Source: Croceibacterium_A sp039927815
GTDB taxonomy: Bacteria > Pseudomonadota > Alphaproteobacteria > Sphingomonadales > Sphingomonadaceae
Length of the DNA: 22,719 bases
Direction of reading: 5' to 3'
Assembly: GCA_039927815.1 (NCBI GenBank)
Contig: JBDSUJ010000145.1
Span: 1-22,719, forward strand
Shown: positions 10,202-17,655 of the stretch, in pieces
How positions within the stretch are numbered: position 1 is the stretch's first letter
Layout: each line of letters begins with the position of its first letter
Program-made: the position numbers and the translations under genes
The notes under the pieces: generated by a model
The model's database searches: none
What the model saw: the letters and a program-made list of their open reading frames with translations, nothing else
What the model was told of the DNA's origin: nothing

Positions 10202-11704
10202 ATGCACAGTACCATCCGCGGTCCGGCCGCCGCCGACCTCGTTCGCTGGTGTATCGGAACCGGGCTCGCGCTGGCCGCGGCCGGCTGCGCCAAGAACCGC
10301 CAGGACGACATTCCGCCGCGCGCCACCGACACGATCGAGCTGGCGCCGCGGTACTCGGTCATCTCGGTGCCGGTCAGCGCCGATCTCGGTGAATTGCGCG
10401 CCGCGCTTGAACACGAGGTGCCGCGCACCTTGTGGACCATCGACAAGCCGAACCAGACTTGCGCGGCGTCGAAGAAGGTCAAAGTCCTGGTCGTCAAAAT
10501 CAAGACCCCGACGATCAAGTGCCGGCTGGTTGGGCAGGTCACGCGCGGACCGCTGGCGATTTCAGGATCCGGCGAGAACCTGGTGGTGACGATGCCGATC
10601 CACGCCATAATCCACGCGCGCGACATCGGGGGTCTGATCAAGGAAGAAAGCGCGACAGCCGACGCCCGCGTGCGCGCCGTGGCGCGGCTCGACGTGCAGC
10701 ACGACTGGAGCCTGTCGGGCAAAGTCGACATCAAATACGATTGGACTCAGGAACCGGCGGTCGACCTGCTCGGCCAGCATATCGTGCTGACCAACCAGGC
10801 CGATGCCAAGCTCGCCGGAGTGGTCAACCGGCTCGAACGCACGCTGCCGCGAGAACTGGCCAAGCTCAACTTTCGCCAGAACGTCGAGCGGTCGTGGCGC
10901 GGCGCGTTCACTTCGCTCCAGCTCAACCGCTCTAACCCGCCCGTGTGGATGCGGATCACGCCGCAATCGCTGAACTATGGCGGCTACGCGATCAACGGCC
11001 AAAAGGTTCAATTGCGGCTGGGCATGAAGGCGCGCACTGAAACCTACGTCGGCGCCCAGCCGGCCGATCCGGCGCCGACGCCGCTGCCGCCGGTCCAGCG
11101 GCTGGCGGAGAAGCCGGGCGAGCTGCTGTTTTATATTCCGGTGATCGCCGATTATGCGCAGCTCGAGCCGGTCGTGGCCGAGGCTCTTGCCAAGCGCGAG
11201 ATGCGCCCGTTTGAAGTACCCGGCATCGGCCCGGTCAACGCCCACTTCGGTAAAATCATCGTCTACGGCACGACCGGGGGGCGCATCGCGGTCGGCGTGA
11301 TCCTCGCGGTTCGCGATGCGGCGGGCAATTTCGGCAAGTCGAGCGGGACGGTGTGGCTGACCGCCAAGCCGGTCAACGCGCCTAACAGCCGCGCAGTCAC
11401 TTTTACCGACCTCAAGGTCGCCGGCACCACCGACCGGCGCACCACCGACCTGATGCTGAAGCTGGCCAATTCACCGGCGCTGTCGACCACTATCGCGGAC
11501 GCGTTGGCGCAGAATTTCGGGCGCGATTATGACGAGCTGATGGGCAAGGTGACGCGCGCGATTGCCGAGAAGCGGACTGGCGATCTGGTGATCCGGGCGC
11601 GCATCGACGATGTCCGCACCGGCGCCCTGCGCGCTGCCGGACGCGGGCTGTACCTTCCGGTATGGGGGACGGGCACCGCGGCCGTCGAACTCGACACGCA
11701 CTGA
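10202..11704 (+). CDS. DUF4403-like lipoprotein
   Basis: A 500-residue predicted lipoprotein. A signal peptide ends in the lipobox LAAAGC, with Cys29 as the lipidation site. The mature protein has the look of the DUF4403 family, whose function is not established. It seems to be built from two related halves: VISVPVSADLGELRAAL at ~53-69 and LFYIPVIADYAQLEPVV at ~309-325 share a hydrophobic strand, a Pro, an Ala-Asp and then an amphipathic helix, so an internal duplication is likely. A Pro-rich linker (~285-300) separates them. The ATG at 10202 gives a sensible signal peptide; purine-rich GGAGG stretches at 10172-10185 lie rather far upstream. It may be under a stress-type promoter (10146-10170). 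Two-fold elongated barrel proteins that bind lipids come to mind, but that is a guess from the repeat and the beta-rich pattern. Confidence 0.75.
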   Translation: MHSTIRGPAAADLVRWCIGTGLALAAAGCAKNRQDDIPPRATDTIELAPRYSVISVPVSADLGELRAALEHEVPRTLWTIDKPNQTCAASKKVKVLVVKIKTPTIKCRLVGQVTRGPLAISGSGENLVVTMPIHAIIHARDIGGLIKEESATADARVRAVARLDVQHDWSLSGKVDIKYDWTQEPAVDLLGQHIVLTNQADAKLAGVVNRLERTLPRELAKLNFRQNVERSWRGAFTSLQLNRSNPPVWMRITPQSLNYGGYAINGQKVQLRLGMKARTETYVGAQPADPAPTPLPPVQRLAEKPGELLFYIPVIADYAQLEPVVAEALAKREMRPFEVPGIGPVNAHFGKIIVYGTTGGRIAVGVILAVRDAAGNFGKSSGTVWLTAKPVNAPNSRAVTFTDLKVAGTTDRRTTDLMLKLANSPALSTTIADALAQNFGRDYDELMGKVTRAIAEKRTGDLVIRARIDDVRTGALRAAGRGLYLPVWGTGTAAVELDTH

Positions 11705-11722
11705 CCTGACCCGCTAGGTCAG
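11701..11722 (+). repeat. 7-bp inverted repeat at the DUF4403 stop and before the PepSY-like gene
   Basis: CTGACCT at 11701-11707 and AGGTCAG at 11716-11722 can form a 7-bp stem with an 8-nt loop. The left arm covers the stop codon of the DUF4403 gene and the right arm contains AGGT, the only ribosome-site-like bases before the ATG at 11727. It could hide the ribosome site until ribosomes from the upstream gene open it, which would couple the two genes; this is inference. Confidence 0.35.
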
Positions 11723-11726
11723 ACGG

Positions 11727-12410
11727 ATGAACGTTTCCTCCGCGATGCGGCAATTCGCCCGCTGGCACATCTGGCTCGGCTGGCTGGTCGGCTTCCCGAT
11801 CCTGATGTGGACGATAACCGGCCTGGTGATGGTCGCGCGTCCGATCGAAACGGTGCGCGGCACGGCGCTGCACGCCAAGGCCGCCGCCATTGACCCCGCG
11901 GGGCTGGTGTGGCCGAGACTGACCGCACGGATTCAAGACGCCCGGCTGGTACGGCAGCCCGAGGGCCCGGTGTGGATCGTTACCGAGCAAGGCGGCGGGC
12001 GATACCGTTACTCGGCCACGGACGGCGCCGCGGTGCCGCCGGTGATCGAGACCGAGGCCCGGCTGATCGCGGGGAGCGCATATACCGGAATCGGGACGAT
12101 CGAGACGGCGAGATACCATCCGGCGGATGAGGCCCCGCTCGATTTGCGCCAAAACCTCAACGCGTGGCAGGTTCACTTCAGCGACGGGACCAATGTCTAC
12201 ATCGACGATTCGACCGGCGAGGTGCTGGCGTTCCGCACCCGCTGGTGGCGCGTCTACGATGTGATGTGGGGCCTGCACATCATGGACCTGCAGACGCGCG
12301 AGGATACCAGCCATCCAATCCTGATCGCGTTCGCGGCGCTGGCGGCGGTCGGCTCCTTGATCGGCTGCATCCTGCTGTTCCGGCGGCGTAAGGCGCGCGT
12401 CACAGGATGA
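11727..12410 (+). CDS. PepSY-like membrane protein with two helices
   Basis: A 227-residue protein with an N-terminal membrane helix (~14-36, in the context RWHIWLGW...ITGLVMV), a periplasmic part of ~160 residues, and a second helix (~197-218) followed by a basic cytoplasmic end (RRRKARVTG). The outer part contains a PepSY-type stretch, FSDGTNVYIDDSTGEVLAFRTR (given here as two runs: FSDGTNVYIDD and STGEVLAFRTR), followed by a Trp-rich segment leading to GLHIMDL. PepSY-associated membrane proteins often occur with iron or redox functions, or inhibit proteases; His14 and His175-type residues near the membrane could in principle hold a cofactor, but this is not shown. Start ATG 11727 has AGGT eight bases upstream. 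Its TGA overlaps the next start (ATGA), so it is coupled to the TRIC-family gene. Exact function unknown. Confidence 0.7.
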   Translation: MNVSSAMRQFARWHIWLGWLVGFPILMWTITGLVMVARPIETVRGTALHAKAAAIDPAGLVWPRLTARIQDARLVRQPEGPVWIVTEQGGGRYRYSATDGAAVPPVIETEARLIAGSAYTGIGTIETARYHPADEAPLDLRQNLNAWQVHFSDGTNVYIDDSTGEVLAFRTRWWRVYDVMWGLHIMDLQTREDTSHPILIAFAALAAVGSLIGCILLFRRRKARVTG

Positions 12411-13021
12411 CCCCGCCCATCCTGCCTCCGCTGCTCGATCTGGGCGGAACGGCGGTGTTCGCGATGAGTGGCGCGCTGCTGGCCGCGCGCCTGCGGCAGA
12501 CGTTTGTCACGCTGGGCTTCTTTGCTTTTGTCACCGGCGTCGGCGGCGGCAGCTTGCGCGACCTGCTGATCGGCGCTCCGGTGTTCTGGGTGCGCGATCC
12601 GTGGGTCGCACCGGTTATCCTTCTGACCGCGCTAATCGCCTGGTTCACGCCGCGGCGGTGGTGGGAAAACCAGCTGCTCGAATGGGCCGACGCGGTCGGG
12701 CTGGCGGTCTACGCCGGGCTCGGCACCGCGAAGTCGCTCGCTTACGGAGTAGAGCTGGTCCCCTCGATCCTGATGGGCGTGACGACGGGGTGCGCCGGGG
12801 GCATCATCCGCGACGTGCTCGCCGGACGGCCGTCGATCCTGATGCGGCCCGAGCTTTACGTCACGGCGGCGGCGCTGGCGGCGACGGTGACCGCGGTCGG
12901 GATCGTCGTCGGCCTGCCCCAAGGAACGGCGTGGGCCGCCGGTGTGCTGGCGGGGTTTGCCCTGCGCGGCGCGGCGCTGATCTGGAAGATCGAGTTGCCC
13001 GCCTATTCGCGCGAAGCATGA
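12407..13021 (+). CDS. TRIC/UPF0126 family cation channel protein (YicG/YadS-like)
   Basis: A 204-residue membrane protein with about seven hydrophobic segments and two related halves, as in the bacterial relatives of trimeric intracellular cation channels. The first half has DLGGTAVFAMSGALLAARL and GVGGGSLRDLLIG; the second has DAVGLAVYAGLGTAKSL and GCAGGIIRDVLAG. The paired glycine-rich bends followed by Arg-Asp are the hallmark of the family. Family knowledge: members form trimeric K+/Na+ channels in the inner membrane; their role in bacteria is unclear, though a glycine link has been proposed for YicG-like proteins. The start overlaps the previous stop by ATGA, which implies coupled translation with the PepSY-like protein. 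A hairpin follows 8 bp after the stop. Confidence 0.9.
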   Translation: MTPPILPPLLDLGGTAVFAMSGALLAARLRQTFVTLGFFAFVTGVGGGSLRDLLIGAPVFWVRDPWVAPVILLTALIAWFTPRRWWENQLLEWADAVGLAVYAGLGTAKSLAYGVELVPSILMGVTTGCAGGIIRDVLAGRPSILMRPELYVTAAALAATVTAVGIVVGLPQGTAWAAGVLAGFALRGAALIWKIELPAYSREA

Positions 13022-13028
13022 TCGCATC

Positions 13029-13068
13029 GCCTAGGCGGCCCGGAACGTACCGATCCGAGCCGCCAGGC
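13029..13068. terminator. hairpin between convergent genes, probable bidirectional terminator
   Basis: GCCT-A-GGCGGC at 13029-13039 pairs with GCCGCC-AGGC at 13059-13068: ten base pairs with one bulged A, and CGG/CCG can add three more inside. It lies between the stop of the TRIC-family gene (+) and the stop of the secreted protein (-), where a shared terminator is expected. There is no long T tract on either side, so it may be a weak or Rho-assisted terminator. Confidence 0.5.
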
Positions 13069-13084
13069 TTGAGCTGTTTAACGC

Positions 13085-13681
13085 TTACAGGCCGCGAATG
13101 CCGCTGTAGTCGAGATCGACGATCCGGCCGTACTGGACACGGCAGGTGAAACTGCCCGAGTCATAGCCGTTGTACCGGTCGTCGAACCCGCGGTAATCGT
13201 TGCCCCAGCCGCCGCGCCAGTTCTGGCTGCGGGTGTTGACCGCGATCCGCCCTTTGACGACGAAGCCGTCACGCTTGCGATCGATCTTGCGGATGTCGGT
13301 CACGTTGGCGCGGCCACCGTAAGAGTAGCGGCTGGCGCCTTGCGACGCGGCAGATACGCACTGTTCGACGGCCTGACGCGGATCACCCGCCCGATCGTAC
13401 TGGTCGTAATTGTAATAACCGCCGCGATTGTCGTAGCCACGGTTATAAGGATTGCCTTGGTAGACATAGCCGTTGTTGTTGCGGCCGACCGAACCGGCCA
13501 CGGCGGCTAATCCGCCGATGATCAGCGCGCCGGCGATTACATCACCAGCATCGATACCGCCACGGTCACGGCTACGATCCCGTCCGTCATAACGGGTTTG
13601 CGCCGAAGCGGGCGCGGCGGGAGCCATCGCCATCGCGCCCGCGGCGACGGTTCCGACCAGGGTTTTGGTAATCGTCAACAT
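13085..13681 (-). CDS. small secreted protein with glycine-rich hydrophobic segment
   Basis: A 198-residue exported protein, family not recognised. The signal peptide (1-27) ends in PASA before Gln28. It is followed by an Arg/Asp/Gly-rich stretch, then a Gly/Ala-rich hydrophobic segment IAGALIIGGLAAVAG resembling a glycine zipper, then a Gly-Tyr-Asn-Arg-rich low-complexity part (~70-105), and a folded C-terminal domain with two cysteines (in EQCVSAAS and SFTCRVQYG) that could form a disulfide. I place the start at the ATG at 13681, which has AAAGGT seven bases upstream; a longer frame begins at a TTG at 13702 but lacks a good ribosome site and would spoil the signal peptide. Such proteins are common in sphingomonads and are usually annotated as hypothetical. 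A possible EcfG-type promoter lies just upstream (13719-13743). Confidence 0.75.
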   Translation of the reverse strand: MLTITKTLVGTVAAGAMAMAPAAPASAQTRYDGRDRSRDRGGIDAGDVIAGALIIGGLAAVAGSVGRNNNGYVYQGNPYNRGYDNRGGYYNYDQYDRAGDPRQAVEQCVSAASQGASRYSYGGRANVTDIRKIDRKRDGFVVKGRIAVNTRSQNWRGGWGNDYRGFDDRYNGYDSGSFTCRVQYGRIVDLDYSGIRGL

Positions 13682-13718
13682 GGTGGGTACCTTTCGACTC
13701 AAGGTAGACTCCTGGCCT

Positions 13719-13743
13719 ACCGCTGAGACTAGTTTTACGTTCC
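13719..13743 (-). promoter_or_regulatory. possible EcfG-type promoter before the small secreted protein
   Basis: On the - strand GGAAC (13743-13739), a 16-bp spacer and CGGT (13722-13719) resemble GGAAC-N16/17-CGTT, with one mismatch in the -10 part. The start codon at 13681 is about 38 bp downstream. Weak on its own; noted because a similar element precedes the DUF4403 gene. Confidence 0.28.
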
Positions 13744-13757
13744 CAGCCCTGTGGCGG

Positions 13758-13789
13758 TGCTGAATGTCCCCGACAGTAATTGTTCAGCA
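13758..13789 (-). terminator. inverted repeat after the peptidase gene, possible terminator
   Basis: TGCTGAA at 13758-13764 is matched by TTCAGCA at 13783-13789, and inside it TGTC-CCC-GACA (13765-13775) forms a second short stem. It lies 24 bp beyond the stop of the peptidase gene on the - strand and before the small secreted gene. There is no T tract, so it may equally be a regulatory site for the downstream gene. Confidence 0.3.
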
Positions 13790-13812
13790 AACCGGAGTTG
13801 TATCTGAACCAG

Positions 13813-15954
13813 TTACCCCGGTGCCAAGTCGGTCCAGTGGGCCATGAACGCCATCACGTCCGCCGCTTCGTCGATCGCCTTGTCGGTCGGCTTGCCCGAC
13901 CCGTGGCCCGCGCGGGTCTCGATCCGGATCAATTGGGGCTTCGGGCCGAGGTCCGCCGCCTGCAAGGACGCGGTGTATTTAAAGCTGTGCCCGGGCACGA
14001 CCCGGTCGTCGGTGTCGGCGGTCGAAACGATCAGCGCCGGGTAGGCCGTATGGGGCCGAATGTTGTGATAGGGCGAATAGGACCGCAGGATCTTGAAGTC
14101 AGCCTCGCGGTCGGGATGGCCATAGTCGTCGACCCAGTAACGGCCGGCGGTCCAGCGGTCGAAGCGGAGCATGTCCATCACACCGACTTGGGCGTTGCCG
14201 GCGGCGAACAGATCGGGCCGCTGGTTCACCACCGCGCCGACCAACAACCCGCCGTTGGACCCGCCCTGGATGGCCAGCCCGTCAGCGCGGGCGATCCCCT
14301 CAGCATTGAGGAATTCGCCCGCGGCAATAAAATCGTCGAACGTGTTCTGCTTGTTGGCCAGCCGCCCGCCATCGTGCCACGCCTTGCCGTATTCGCCCCC
14401 GCCGCGAATGCTGGCGAGCGCGTACACGCCGCCCGCTTCGACCCACGCGAGCTTGCTGGCCGAGAAAGACGGGGTCATCGCGATGTCGAACCCGCCGTAA
14501 CCGTACAGCAACGTCGGCGCGGGACCCGTCACATCCTTGCGCCGGACGACGAACAGCGGGATGCGCGTGCCATCCTTTGAGGGGTAGAACCGCTGTTCGA
14601 CCACAATGGTCTCGGGATCGAAGGCCAGCTTGGGCTCGGCGAATATCGACGTCTTGCCGCTCGCAACGTCCAGCCGGTAAACCGTGGGCGGACGATTGAA
14701 ACTGCTGAAGCTGTAGAAGGACTCGGGATCGCCCGGATGGCCGGTGAAGCCAGATACGCTACCGATTCCGGGGAGCGCCACTGGCGCCAAAGCCTTGCCC
14801 GCCAGATCGAAGGTGCGGGCGAGCGACTTCGCGTCCTTGAGATAGGAGACGATCAGCCGGTCCCCGACCAGGGAGGCACTGTCGATCGGTTCGCCCGCCT
14901 GAGCGATGACTTCGCGCCACTCCACGCCCGGCTTGCCCATTGCAAGCGAGACAACGCGATAGCGCGGCGCGTCCTTGTTGGTCACGAACCATAGGGTATC
15001 GCCAACCCCTTCGATTACGCTCCAGGCGTTGTCGAACCCCGTCACCAGCGGGCGCGCGGCCCAGCCCTTGGTGGCGCGCGCGGCGAGGTCGATGATGCGC
15101 ACTTCGTAACGCGCGTCGGTGCCGATGGAGCTGGTGATGACAGCCCAGCGGCCATCGTCGGTCACACTGGCGGAGTGAAGGTAATCGCGATGATCTGGCG
15201 TTGCATAGACCACCTCGTCCTGGCTCTGCGGAGTACCGAGGCGATGAAAATAGACCGCCTGATCGTAATTGAGCGCCTGGAAATCCTCGCCCTTGGCTGG
15301 CTCGGGAAAACGCGAGTAGAGAAAGCCGTCGTTGCCGACCCACGCCAGCCCGGTGAACTTGGCCCAGCGAATTTCGTCGGTCAGCGGCTTGGCCGTGGCG
15401 ACATCGAGCACGCGCAGGATGCGCCAGTCGGTGCCGCCGTCCTGCACGCTGTAGAGCATGCGCGATCCATTGGGCGACGGCCGCCACGCGTCGAGCGCGG
15501 TTGCGCCGTCGGCCGCCCAGCTATTGGGATCGAGCAGCACGCGCTGTTCGCCCGCCAGACCCTCGCGGACATAAAGCGGCGACTGGTTCTGCAGGCCCGA
15601 ATTGCGGGTATAGAAATAACGCCCGCCACGCTTCACCGGAGTGGAGAAGCGTTCGAAGTCGAACAACTGCCCGATCCGCGTCTTGAACCATTCGCGCCCC
15701 GGTAGCCGGGCCAGGTACGCATCGGTGACCGCGTTCTCGCGCGATACCCAGTCAGCCACTTCGGGATCGTTGCGGACGTCGTTTTCGAGCCAGCGGTAAG
15801 GATCGGCGACAGGCTCGCCGAACAGCGTCTCGACCACGTCGCCGCGGCGGGTCTCGGGATAAGCCGGAGCAGTCATCGGCTGGGCGTACGCGGGGGCGCA
15901 AACCAACGCGACAACGATCGCCGCCAGCAGGCTGAATCGAATCGGTTGCCCCAC
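13813..15954 (-). CDS. secreted prolyl oligopeptidase family serine peptidase (S9)
   Basis: A 713-residue protein of family S9, which cuts short peptides, typically after proline. A signal peptide (1-25, ending APAYAQ) sends it to the periplasm or outside. Residues ~30-430 form the beta-propeller that screens substrates, and ~450-713 the alpha/beta-hydrolase domain. The catalytic triad is Ser566 in GGSNGG, Asp649/650 in DTDDRVV and His684 in RAGHGSGKP, with spacing that fits prolyl oligopeptidase (family reference 554/641/680). YGYGGF supplies the oxyanion region. The start is GTG at 15954; the ATG at 15962 is out of frame. The start lies only five bases after a strong hairpin (15959-16000), and no ribosome site is visible. 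It is downstream of rplQ in the same direction and 72 bp apart, so it may be read partly from the ribosomal operon. Confidence 0.93.
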   Translation of the reverse strand: MGQPIRFSLLAAIVVALVCAPAYAQPMTAPAYPETRRGDVVETLFGEPVADPYRWLENDVRNDPEVADWVSRENAVTDAYLARLPGREWFKTRIGQLFDFERFSTPVKRGGRYFYTRNSGLQNQSPLYVREGLAGEQRVLLDPNSWAADGATALDAWRPSPNGSRMLYSVQDGGTDWRILRVLDVATAKPLTDEIRWAKFTGLAWVGNDGFLYSRFPEPAKGEDFQALNYDQAVYFHRLGTPQSQDEVVYATPDHRDYLHSASVTDDGRWAVITSSIGTDARYEVRIIDLAARATKGWAARPLVTGFDNAWSVIEGVGDTLWFVTNKDAPRYRVVSLAMGKPGVEWREVIAQAGEPIDSASLVGDRLIVSYLKDAKSLARTFDLAGKALAPVALPGIGSVSGFTGHPGDPESFYSFSSFNRPPTVYRLDVASGKTSIFAEPKLAFDPETIVVEQRFYPSKDGTRIPLFVVRRKDVTGPAPTLLYGYGGFDIAMTPSFSASKLAWVEAGGVYALASIRGGGEYGKAWHDGGRLANKQNTFDDFIAAGEFLNAEGIARADGLAIQGGSNGGLLVGAVVNQRPDLFAAGNAQVGVMDMLRFDRWTAGRYWVDDYGHPDREADFKILRSYSPYHNIRPHTAYPALIVSTADTDDRVVPGHSFKYTASLQAADLGPKPQLIRIETRAGHGSGKPTDKAIDEAADVMAFMAHWTDLAPG

Positions 15955-15958
15955 AAAT

Positions 15959-16000
15959 ACATATGGCGGCCGCGGCTTTCAGAACCGCAACCGCCTATGT
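15959..16000 (-). terminator. long hairpin after rplQ, terminator or attenuator
   Basis: In the - strand RNA, an 11-bp stem (arms 15995-15985 and 15975-15965) closes a 9-nt loop and contains two adjacent G-U pairs; after one bulged base it extends by five A/T-rich pairs (16000-15996 with 15963-15959). The two wobble positions would be C-A mismatches in + strand RNA, so the structure belongs to the - strand transcript. It begins 27 nt after the rplQ stop and ends 5 nt before the peptidase GTG. No U tract follows, only a short TTT. Confidence 0.5.
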
Positions 16001-16026
16001 AAGTCGTCATCGGTATAACCGCGAAA

Positions 16027-16446
16027 TCAGGCGTCTTCGAATTCGTCCATGTTCTGAACCGGTCCGCTGTCCAGTCCCTTGGCCGAAACGTCGCGGTCGA
16101 CGAACTCGACGATCGCGATCGGCGCGGAATCGCTCGCGCGGATGCCGGCCTTGATGACCCGGGTATAGCCGCCCTCGCGGCCGGCGTAACGCTGGGCGAG
16201 AACCTCGAACAATTTCTTTTCCTGCGCTTCGTCGAGAATGCGGCTGTGCGCCAGGCGACGGTTCGAGAGCCCGCCGCGCTTAGCCAACGTGATCAGCTTC
16301 TCGACGTAGGGCCGCAGTTCTTTCGCCTTGGGCGTAGTGGTCTTGATTTGCTCATGCTTGATCAGCGCCGCCGCCATATTGCGCAGCAGGGCGGCGCGGT
16401 GGCCGGACTTGCGCTGCAGCTTGCGGCCGGAAATGCGATGCTTCAT
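16027..16446 (-). CDS. rplQ: 50S ribosomal protein L17
   Basis: A 139-residue protein of the large ribosomal subunit. The N-terminus MKHRISGRKLQRKSGHRAALLRN (split: MKHRISGRKL, then QRKSGHRAALLRN) and the TTTPKAKELRPYVEKLITLAKRG region are typical of L17, with a core of about 118 residues and an acidic C-terminal tail (~120-139) as in other alphaproteobacteria. The ATG at 16446 has GGAG eight bases upstream. Last ribosomal gene of the alpha-type operon, 104 bp after rpoA. A hairpin follows the stop. Confidence 0.97.
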   Translation of the reverse strand: MKHRISGRKLQRKSGHRAALLRNMAAALIKHEQIKTTTPKAKELRPYVEKLITLAKRGGLSNRRLAHSRILDEAQEKKLFEVLAQRYAGREGGYTRVIKAGIRASDSAPIAIVEFVDRDVSAKGLDSGPVQNMDEFEDA

Positions 16447-16525
16447 GTTGTAAACTCCGTTCGTAAGGGGGCCGTATCAGGTACCCCGTTCCTGGCTGAT
16501 TGAGGGCAGCCTGTCCCCTGATCGA

Positions 16526-16546
16526 CATCCGGCATGCGCCGGGATG
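16526..16546 (-). repeat. palindromic hairpin between rpoA and rplQ
   Basis: CATCCGGC (16526-16533), a 4-nt loop and GCCGGGATG (16538-16546) form an 8-bp stem with one bulged G, starting 4 bp after the rpoA stop. Its look (GTCATCCCGGC type) recalls short dispersed palindromes in alphaproteobacterial genomes, but copies elsewhere cannot be checked here; none is seen in the rest of this window. It may slow transcript decay or adjust read-through into rplQ. Confidence 0.4.
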
Positions 16547-16550
16547 ACGG

Positions 16551-17606
16551 TTAGCCGAGCAGCTCTTGTTCGAGCTTCTTGGCCATTTCTTCGATGTTCT
16601 CCGGCGGCCAGCCGGGAATGTCCATCCCCAGGCGCAGACCCATGCTCGACAGCACTTCCTTGATCTCGTTGAGCGACTTGCGACCGAAGTTCGGCGTCCG
16701 CAGCATCTCGGCTTCGGTCTTCTGGACCAGGTCGCCGATATAGATGATGTTGTCGTTCTTGAGGCAGTTGGCCGAGCGCACCGACAGCTCCAACTCGTCG
16801 ACCTTTTTGAGCAGGTAACGGTTGAGCTGGTTGGCGTCGCTCTCTTCCGGCTGCGCGGCGAGGCCGATCATCGGGCTCGACTGCTGCGGAATGCCGTCTT
16901 CGAAGTGGACGAACAGCGCCAGCTGGTCCTGCAGGATGCGCGCGGCATAGGCCACCGCATCCTCGGGCGTCACAGTGCCGTCGGTCTCGACCGTCAGGCT
17001 CAGCTTGTCGTAGTCCAGCTCCTGCCCGACGCGGGCGTTGTCGACCTTGTAGCTGACCTGGCGGATCGGCGAGTAGAGGCTGTCGACCGGGATCAGTCCG
17101 ATCGGCGCGTCGACCGGACGGTTCGAGACCGCGGGGACGTAGCCCTTGCCGGTGTCGGCGGTCAGTTCCATGTTGAGCGTGGCGCCTTCGTCGAGGTGGC
17201 AGATCAAGAGGTCCTTGTTGAGGACTTCGATGTCACCCGAAACAGCGATGTCACCGGCGGTCACGTCGGCCGGGCCCGTCGCAGCCAACTGAAGGCGCTT
17301 GGGGCCTTCGCCTTCCATCCGCAGCGCGATCTGCTTCACGTTCAGAACGATGTCGGTGACATCTTCGCGCACGCCGGCAAGGCTGGAAAACTCGTGCAGG
17401 ACATTCTCGATGCGGATCGAGGTGATCGCGGCACCTTGAAGGCTGGACAGGAGCACCCGGCGCAGGGCATTGCCCAGCGTCAGACCATAGCCGCGCTCGA
17501 GCGGCTCGGCCACGAACGTCGCCTTGCGTCGGGCGTCGCCGCCGGTCTTCACGTCGAGGCTGTTGGGCTTCTTCAGTTCCTGCCAGTTCTTCATGTTGAC
17601 GGACAT
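16551..17606 (-). CDS. rpoA: DNA-directed RNA polymerase alpha subunit
   Basis: A 351-residue alpha subunit, which dimerises to start assembly of RNA polymerase and contacts promoter DNA and activators. The N-terminal domain (~1-240) has the conserved FVAEPLERGYGLTLGNALRR and LLSSLQGAAITSI segments that form the dimer interface; the linker contains QPEESDANQLNRYL; the C-terminal domain has ELELSVRSANCLKNDNI (split at Val), IGDLVQKTEAEMLRTPNFGRKSLNEIK, whose first helix binds UP elements (two adjacent runs). It ends in GWPPENI. The ATG at 17606 follows AGGGGA by five bases, a good ribosome site. It lies 121 bp after rpsK, an unusually long gap for this operon, filled by a candidate RNA structure. 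Confidence 0.97.
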   Translation of the reverse strand: MSVNMKNWQELKKPNSLDVKTGGDARRKATFVAEPLERGYGLTLGNALRRVLLSSLQGAAITSIRIENVLHEFSSLAGVREDVTDIVLNVKQIALRMEGEGPKRLQLAATGPADVTAGDIAVSGDIEVLNKDLLICHLDEGATLNMELTADTGKGYVPAVSNRPVDAPIGLIPVDSLYSPIRQVSYKVDNARVGQELDYDKLSLTVETDGTVTPEDAVAYAARILQDQLALFVHFEDGIPQQSSPMIGLAAQPEESDANQLNRYLLKKVDELELSVRSANCLKNDNIIYIGDLVQKTEAEMLRTPNFGRKSLNEIKEVLSSMGLRLGMDIPGWPPENIEEMAKKLEQELLG

Positions 17607-17655
17607 GGACTTCCCCTAAAAAGGTCTTTGGACTGGACGCGGCCACGAAGCGCTG

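Noticed and set aside
13681..13702. Longer N-terminus of the small secreted protein from a TTG at 13702
   Set aside because: The ATG at 13681 has a good AAAGGT site seven bases before it and begins a proper signal peptide.
13780..14580. 266-codon open frame on the + strand under the peptidase gene
   Set aside because: Antisense to the catalytic domain of the S9 peptidase, which has its full triad on the - strand.
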